DNA from: CAVOXO01 sp963700425
Lineage (GTDB): Bacteria > Actinomycetota > Acidimicrobiia > Acidimicrobiales > Microtrichaceae
Direction: 5' to 3'
DNA length: 64,000 nt
Assembly (NCBI GenBank): GCA_963700425.1
Contig: CAVOXO010000001.1
Location: 620,001-684,000 of the forward strand
Below are positions 59,559-64,000 of the stretch, in pieces. Every line of letters starts with the position of its first letter. The first letter of the stretch is position 1. The translations under genes were made by a program, and so were the position numbers. A model generated the notes under the pieces. That model did not search any database. It saw nothing but the letters and a program-made list of their open reading frames with translations, and had not been told where the DNA came from.

Positions 59559-61334
59559 ATGTCGAACGACCAACCTCACTCGGAGGAGACGGCGTCGCTC
59601 GACGAGTGGCGGTTGTCTCTGAGCGAACCGATCGACATCGCCGTCCTGGCGTACTTCAGGGTGGCGTTCGGCGCGATCGCGGCGTGGGAGATCTGGCGCT
59701 TTCTCGACCCGTCGCACGACTGGGTCGAGAAGTGGTACTCGGGCAAGGAGTTCTACTTCAGCTACTGGCCCTTCACGTTCGTGCAGCCGCTTCCCCAACC
59801 GTGGATCCAGGTGGCGTTCTGGCTGACCGGGGTCGCCGCGGTGATGGTCGCCGTGGGCTTGTTCTACCGGATCGCCGCGACGGCCCTCTTCGTGGGGCTC
59901 ACCTACATCTTCATGTTGGATCAGTCGCGCTATCTCAACCACTTCTATCTGATCCTCCTCATCTCCTTCCTGATGATCTGGCTCCCCGTGACCGGCGCGG
60001 CGTCGATCGACGCCCGCCGGAGGCCGTCGATCAGATCGGACACCGCTCCGATCTGGGCGTTGTGGCTGCTGCGCTTCCAGATCGCCGTTCCCTACTTCTT
60101 CGGTGGCGTCGCCAAGCTGAACTCCGACTGGTTGCAGGCAGAGCCGATGCGTGCGTGGTTGGCCGAGCGCACGACCTTCCCCCTGATCGGTCGGTTCTTC
60201 GTGGACGAACCCGTCGTGTGGACCATGACGTACGGAGCGCTGTTCTTCGACCTGTTCGTCGTCGTGGGGTTGTTGAACCGCAGAACCCGACCGTGGGCGT
60301 TTCTCGCTGCGATCGTGTTCCACCTGATGAACTCGCGGCTCTTCGGAATCGGGGTCTTCCCGTGGATCATGATGGCGGCGACGTTGGTGTTCTTCGACCC
60401 GTCGTGGCCGCGACTCCTGATGGCGGATCTCCGCGGGGGCGGCCACCCGACGACGGCGCGCATGAGGGGCTTCTACCTGGGCGCATGTGTCGGATTCCTC
60501 GGTGGGGGTTTCGTGCCCGAGACCTTCTCGCCGTGGAAGGCCGGGATCGCCCTCGTGTCCGTCGGGGTCCTCGGCTACGACCTCGGCGACCTGATCTCGT
60601 CACGGCGCGCCGCACGGCGGACCGCTGCCTCCGACGCGCCGCGGGCCGCGGATGCCGAGGGCGGCGGTGAACCCGGCCCGGAGTCCGACGTCGAGGGTGT
60701 CGGCGGCGGTGAACCCGGCCCGGAGTCCGGCGTCGAGGGTGTCGGCGGCGGTGAACCCGGCCCGGAGTCGGATGCCGAGTCCGCGCCGGTCGTCGACCCG
60801 GCCGCGGTCGTCGATGGCGAGTCAGCGCCGTCGAGGGGGCAGCCTGCGATGTTGTCGGTGGCCGGTCTGGTCCTGTTGGCGCTGTGGGTGGCCGTCCAGG
60901 TGCTCGTGCCCCTTCGTCACCTCGCCATTCCCGGCAACGTCCACTGGACCGAGGAGGGCCACAACTTCTCATGGCACATGAAACTGCGGGACAAATCCTC
61001 GACCGCCAGGTTCTTCGTCACCGTCGACGGCCAGGAGAACGAGGTGCAGATCGAAGGTCACCTCGACGACCAGCAGATCTCGAAGATGGCGAGCCGACCC
61101 CACATGATCGTGGAGTACGCGCACTACATCGAGGGCCGGTTCGAGGATCTCGGGTTCGAGGACATCGAGGTTCGCGCCGAGGTCTATTCCTCACTCAACG
61201 GGCGCGAGGAGCAGTTGCTCGTCGACCCCACGTTCGATCTGACGACGCAGGGTGAGTTCTGGTGGGGTCACGCCGAGTGGATCCTTCCGCTGCAGGAACC
61301 GCTGGTCGAGTCGGCGTCGGGCGGCGACGGCTGA
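59559..61334 (+). CDS. Vitamin K-dependent gamma-carboxylase (VKGC/HTTM)-like membrane protein
   Basis: 591 aa. The N-terminal half has about eight membrane helices with the family blocks YLNHFYLILLISFLMIWLP (about 125-143) and YFFGGVAKLNSDWLQAEPM (about 179-197); K186 matches the catalytic base of human GGCX. After about 330 there is an acidic linker of three 14-residue repeats (GGGEPGPESDVEGV), another helix, and an outside beta domain with HWTEEGHNFSWHMKLRDK. Bacterial homologues mostly have no known substrate. ATG 59559 is taken because of GGGG shortly upstream. It is divergent from the DUF4012 gene, suggesting a common envelope theme. Confidence 0.87.
   Translation: MSNDQPHSEETASLDEWRLSLSEPIDIAVLAYFRVAFGAIAAWEIWRFLDPSHDWVEKWYSGKEFYFSYWPFTFVQPLPQPWIQVAFWLTGVAAVMVAVGLFYRIAATALFVGLTYIFMLDQSRYLNHFYLILLISFLMIWLPVTGAASIDARRRPSIRSDTAPIWALWLLRFQIAVPYFFGGVAKLNSDWLQAEPMRAWLAERTTFPLIGRFFVDEPVVWTMTYGALFFDLFVVVGLLNRRTRPWAFLAAIVFHLMNSRLFGIGVFPWIMMAATLVFFDPSWPRLLMADLRGGGHPTTARMRGFYLGACVGFLGGGFVPETFSPWKAGIALVSVGVLGYDLGDLISSRRAARRTAASDAPRAADAEGGGEPGPESDVEGVGGGEPGPESGVEGVGGGEPGPESDAESAPVVDPAAVVDGESAPSRGQPAMLSVAGLVLLALWVAVQVLVPLRHLAIPGNVHWTEEGHNFSWHMKLRDKSSTARFFVTVDGQENEVQIEGHLDDQQISKMASRPHMIVEYAHYIEGRFEDLGFEDIEVRAEVYSSLNGREEQLLVDPTFDLTTQGEFWWGHAEWILPLQEPLVESASGGDG
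60661..60774 (+). repeat. 42-bp coding repeats in the VKGC linker
   Basis: Two full 42-bp units (60661-60702, 60703-60744) and a partial third encode GGGEPGPESDVEGV-type repeats. Codons are almost identical between copies. Confidence 0.85.
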
Positions 61335-61345
61335 CGACCGAGCTT

Positions 61346-61376
61346 GCGCGTGTCCTGCGCGGCGCGTGTCCTGCGC
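61346..61376. repeat. Two copies of GCGCGTGTCCTGCGC
   Basis: 15-bp direct repeats at 61346-61360 and 61362-61376, in the 82-bp space between the VKGC-like gene and the convergent hydrolase. They may contribute to transcription termination. Confidence 0.6.
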
Positions 61377-61416
61377 TGGACCCCGATCACCGGCCCGACG
61401 GGTCGAACGGCCCGGA

Positions 61417-62268
61417 TCAGTCGTCGAGGTCCGACAGGAACGCGGTCAGGCGTCGGCTGAAGTCGGCTTCTCGTTCCCGATGCGGCCAATGCCCCGCCCC
61501 ATCAACCATCCAGAGATCAGCGGGGCCGTCGAAGAAGGCCAGACTCCGCCGATGGGCGTCAGGCAGGAAGTCGTCCGATCCTGCGACGAGGAGGCCGGGG
61601 CAGCTCACCCTGAATCGGGCAGTCGGATCGGGAACGAGTGAGATGTCGCGGTAGTAATCCCGAGCCGCCTCCATCACCTGTGGATCGTTGAAGGCCGCTT
61701 TGGCGCGAGAGACGGCGGCGTCGCGCTCGGGCCCCCGCCATCTGGGGGCCCACCGCTCGTAGAGGGTCTCGATGTAGGCGAAGTGGTCGCGGGCCGCTCT
61801 GGCGGCGGCGCCGGGCAGCTTCAGGCGCCAGAAGTGGCGTACCTCCCAGATCAGGGTCGGCGACGGCCGGATTGCCCCGGGATGGGGGACCGCGATCGGC
61901 ACGAGGCCTCGAACCCTGTCGGGGGCGATCTTGGCCGTCTCATAGGCCGCGCCGGCACCCCAGTCGTGGCCGACGAGCACGGCTCGTGAGATGTCGAGCT
62001 CGTCGAGAAGCCCGGTCACGTCGTCGCCGAGCTCCCTGGATCCGTAGCGGCGCCCGGGAACAATCGTGTCGGGGTGGTACCCGCGGAGGTACGGGATGAT
62101 GACGTGGTGGTCCGCGTCGGCCAGATGATCGGCGATCGAATGCCAGGACTGAGGCGTGTCGGGAAAGCCATGCAGGAGCACCACCGACGTCCGGTTCCCG
62201 GCACCGATCTCGCGAAAGCGCCATGACTGGGCCGGGGTTCCGGCTGTGCGGTATCCGGTGTCGGTCAT
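61417..62268 (-). CDS. Alpha/beta hydrolase, epoxide hydrolase-like
   Basis: 283 aa. HGFPDTPQSW at about 33-42 supplies the oxyanion loop, the nucleophile D102 lies in VGHDWGAG, the charge-relay acid is in AGSDDFL (about 235) and the histidine in GAGHWPHRE (about 262). An aspartate nucleophile in VGHDWG points to epoxide hydrolases or haloalkane dehalogenases; the ring-opening tyrosine region GYHPDT is suggestive. Cytosolic. The ATG 62268 lies just downstream of a pentanucleotide array that may affect its promoter. Confidence 0.88.
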   Translation of the reverse strand: MTDTGYRTAGTPAQSWRFREIGAGNRTSVVLLHGFPDTPQSWHSIADHLADADHHVIIPYLRGYHPDTIVPGRRYGSRELGDDVTGLLDELDISRAVLVGHDWGAGAAYETAKIAPDRVRGLVPIAVPHPGAIRPSPTLIWEVRHFWRLKLPGAAARAARDHFAYIETLYERWAPRWRGPERDAAVSRAKAAFNDPQVMEAARDYYRDISLVPDPTARFRVSCPGLLVAGSDDFLPDAHRRSLAFFDGPADLWMVDGAGHWPHREREADFSRRLTAFLSDLDD

Positions 62269-62320
62269 CGCCCCATCCTCTCATCGGCGCGCCGGCTCCG
62301 ACGGTGTGATCTCCCCTGCG

Positions 62321-62442
62321 GCGCGGCACGGCACGGCGCGGCACGGCACGGCGCGGCGCGGCACGGCACGGCACGGCACGGCGCGGCACGGCACGGCGCG
62401 GCACGGCGCACGGCACGGCGCGGCACGGCACGGCGCGGCGCG
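62321..62442. repeat. 24-unit pentanucleotide array GCRCG
   Basis: Twenty-three units of GCACG or GCGCG and one 7-bp variant (GCGCACG at 62406-62412) in a head-to-tail run. It fills much of the gene-free stretch 62269-62658, upstream of both flanking genes' starts. Open frames through it translate to Arg/Ala/Val/Pro/Cys repeats and are not real genes. The remaining part, 62443-62622, shows no gene or motif. Confidence 0.95.
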
Positions 62443-62622
62443 CGGAGAGGCGGCGGCTGCGGGCGTGGGCGTGGACGCTCCGCCTTGTCGTCTCCGGAGC
62501 GACCGTTCCCGGCGTGCTCGTCAACGGCGCGATCCCACTCCTGCCCCGCGGCAGCGGCGGCTGACGCGGGGATCAGACAGCCCTCCGGAAGGTACTGCAC
62601 GACGACCCGACATCAAATTCAG

Positions 62623-62651
62623 TTGTCGAACGAACATATGTTCGATACACT
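62623..62651 (+). promoter_or_regulatory. Promoter of the HNH gene with LexA/SOS-type operator
   Basis: TTGTCG (62623-62628) and TACACT (62646-62651) are spaced by 17 nt and TACACT is 7 nt before ATG 62659. The perfect 14-bp palindrome CGAACATATGTTCG (62631-62644) fills the spacer. It matches the Gram-positive/actinobacterial SOS box (GAAC-N4-GTTC, mycobacterial form TCGAAC-N4-GTTCGA, right half complete). Bound LexA would block RNA polymerase directly. Confidence 0.75.
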
Positions 62652-62658
62652 GCCTGAC

Positions 62659-64000
62659 ATGGACCGGCCGACCGAACAGGGCGACGAGCCGCCGGCGAGC
62701 GAGGAGCTGATGGAGCGCCTGGCGTCTGCGGTCGAGGGCGTCGTTCACCTCCTCGACCAACTGGATGTGGTTGACGATCAGCGTGAAGGGGGGCAGCAAG
62801 AGAACGCCACCCTCGTTGTGCAGGGAGTACGGGCTCGCCATCGCGGAATCGTGTCGTCACGCCTCGGTCACGCAGGCGACCGCCTGGCCGTTCGCGCCGC
62901 CGGCGAGCTGGCATCGACCCGGGGCTACATGCACGACGCCTCGTCGACACCCGCTCGATGGATGGAACGTCATCTCGGACTCCGACGGGGCGATGCACAG
63001 CGATTCGTGCGAGTGGCCCGACTGCTCGACGAGATGCCGGGTCTCGCCGCGCCGTTTGCCACCGGCGATGTGAGGCTGGCTCATCTCGACTCGATCGCCC
63101 GGATCGTTCCCGCACGCGTTCGAGGCGAGGAGCGGGCGGCGATGGTGAATGCGCTCGCCGAGTGTGAGGGCGAGTTGTCGAGCGCAGCGGCCAGGTCCTC
63201 GGTCCGGCAGTTCGAGAGGTTCTGTGACCGGGTTCGCGACCGCCTCGACGTCGATGGGCCGGCGGACCGGTCCGCGGAACCCTCGCAGGTGTGGCTGTCG
63301 CCCGGATTCGGGGGGCGATGGAACCTCAGCGGCGATCTGTCCGAGGACGACGGGGCGATGATGGCCGCGTTTCTCGAGGAGCGCACGCGGCGTGAACTCC
63401 TCGCTCGCTGCTCGTCGACGGACGGCGTGTCGCAGCCGGACGGTTCCGAACCAGCGGTCGTGATGTCGGAGGTCAGAGCGGCGGCTCTGTTGGGGCTGTG
63501 CCGCGACGGCGTGGGAGCGAAATCCGCGGGTCGGATCTGTCTCAACCTCCACATGGATCTCGACGACCTCCGCCAGGCGGGCGGGGATTCCCCGCGTGCC
63601 TCGACCGGTTCCGGAACCGACATCAGCGAGGAAACCCTCTGGGGCCTGATGGCCGATGCCGATGTGCGCCCGGTGTTCTGGGGCGAAGCCGAACCCCTGT
63701 CGTACGGACGGTCACGCCGTCTGGCACCCGAGGTGCTGCGACGGATTCTCGGACACCGGGATCGGGCGTGTTGTGTTCCTGGTTGTGGTGCTCCACCGGT
63801 GTGGCTCGACGCCCACCACGTGGTCCGGTGGAAGGACGGCGGAGTGACCGATCCCGCGAACATGGTTGGACCGTGCCGGTTCCACCATCGTGGGCATCAC
63901 CAGGGTCGTTGGCGTATCGAATCGACCGGGCCCGGGGGTGACACCGCGGTGTACCGACCCGACGGGACGCTCATCGACCCGGAGCCCGAGTGGTCGAGAT
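62659..64000 (+). CDS. DUF222/HNH endonuclease-domain protein (13E12-repeat family), 3' end outside window
   Basis: At least 447 residues; the frame is open at the right edge. The N-terminal DUF222 region is helical (SEELMERLASAVEGVVHLL, then ARWMERHLGLRRGDAQRFVRVA, parts) and includes GDVRLAHLDSIARIV. The C-terminal HNH part has RDRACCVPGCGAPPVWLDAHHVVRWKDGGVTDPANM (parts: CCVPGC, AHHVVRW, CRFHHRGHH): two zinc-type cysteine sites and the catalytic histidines. These proteins resemble mycobacterial 13E12 repeats, several of which belong to the LexA regulon. The in-frame ATG 62638 lies inside the operator, so the leaderless ATG 62659 is preferred. Confidence 0.9.
   Translation, partial: MDRPTEQGDEPPASEELMERLASAVEGVVHLLDQLDVVDDQREGGQQENATLVVQGVRARHRGIVSSRLGHAGDRLAVRAAGELASTRGYMHDASSTPARWMERHLGLRRGDAQRFVRVARLLDEMPGLAAPFATGDVRLAHLDSIARIVPARVRGEERAAMVNALAECEGELSSAAARSSVRQFERFCDRVRDRLDVDGPADRSAEPSQVWLSPGFGGRWNLSGDLSEDDGAMMAAFLEERTRRELLARCSSTDGVSQPDGSEPAVVMSEVRAAALLGLCRDGVGAKSAGRICLNLHMDLDDLRQAGGDSPRASTGSGTDISEETLWGLMADADVRPVFWGEAEPLSYGRSRRLAPEVLRRILGHRDRACCVPGCGAPPVWLDAHHVVRWKDGGVTDPANMVGPCRFHHRGHHQGRWRIESTGPGGDTAVYRPDGTLIDPEPEWSR

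Noticed and set aside
62321..62442. Possible CRISPR array
   Set aside because: Units are 5 bp with no unique spacers and no cas genes anywhere in the window.
62638..62640. ATG 62638 as the start of the HNH gene
   Set aside because: It lies inside the LexA-like palindrome and upstream of the -10 TACACT; ATG 62659 sits at the right distance for a leaderless start.
62156..62710. Open frames through the pentanucleotide array giving Ala-Arg-His-Gly or Arg-Ala-Val-Pro-Cys repeats
   Set aside because: They arise because the 5-bp unit has no stop codons in several frames; they have no homologous feel or ribosome-binding sites.
1..64000. tRNA, rRNA, riboswitch, insertion sequence or phage attachment site
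   Set aside because: No cloverleaf, T-loop consensus, conserved riboswitch core, transposase, integrase or long terminal inverted repeats could be found in the gaps.

Overview
The window reads as a GC-rich actinobacterial chromosome segment, most like an Acidimicrobiia-type (marine or soil Actinomycetota) genome. The evidence is gene content, not a search. There are four luciferase-like/F420-type oxidoreductases and a PPOX-class protein, a mycothiol-era gene set (inositol-3-phosphate synthase, DsbA-like nitroreductase fold), a 13E12-type DUF222/HNH gene, many GTG starts, 4-nt GTGA/ATGA gene overlaps, and a repeated leaderless promoter signature (TANNNT 6-8 nt before the start codon). No rRNA, tRNA, CRISPR array, transposase or phage gene was seen. 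Nearly all of the window is coding; the only stretch over 300 bases without a gene is 62269-62658.

Layout. 1-9.6 kb: an SDR-like protein (cut by the window edge), a small membrane protein, a carotenoid oxygenase divergent from a DUF7064-like protein, a crotonase, an acyl-CoA dehydrogenase fused by overlap to a short PPDK-like phosphotransferase, an F420-type oxidoreductase and a DsbA-like protein. 9.6-15.8 kb: TauE/SafE plus DUF1634 pair, two tandem dynamin-like GTPases, PhoD phosphatase. 16-18.6 kb: a three-gene operon (CbiX-like chelatase, beta-helix lipoprotein, small lipoprotein). 18.6-26.7 kb: SpoU methyltransferase, SnoaL-like, VOC, two LLM oxidoreductases, a thioredoxin-fold protein, an eIF2B-like protein, PPOX, dienelactone hydrolase and a DUF885-type peptidase. 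26.8-32 kb: second TauE/SafE, methylsuccinyl-CoA dehydrogenase (ethylmalonyl-CoA pathway) translationally coupled to a PAS-GGDEF-EAL protein. 32-39.7 kb: glutamine cyclotransferase, a frameshifted LLM gene, NfeD/SPFH/inositol-phosphate synthase operon (SPFH frameshifted), SDR, AEC transporter, CutA, methyltransferase. 39.8-43 kb: second PhoD-like protein, matrixin-like protease, Hsp20. 43-49.8 kb: two ABC exporters facing each other (MacB-type and ABC-2 type, one permease frameshifted). 50-55.4 kb: SulP, RDD protein with nonapeptide repeats, quinone oxidoreductase, PhyH dioxygenase, AlkD. 55.5-61.3 kb: envelope cluster of an Asp/Asn/Gly-repeat surface protein, a DUF4012 protein and a divergent vitamin-K-carboxylase-like membrane protein. 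61.4-64 kb: alpha/beta hydrolase, a 24-unit pentanucleotide array, and a DUF222/HNH gene whose promoter carries a perfect LexA-type palindrome.

Most notable: the LexA-like operator placed between the -35 and -10 of the HNH gene; the c-di-GMP enzyme coupled to mcd; the two-domain PPDK-like protein lacking a PEP-binding barrel; the nonapeptide-repeat RDD protein; the exact 132-bp internal duplication in the surface protein; and four single-base G/C insertions that break three genes between 33.5 and 47.9 kb, which look like base-call or assembly errors but could be real.
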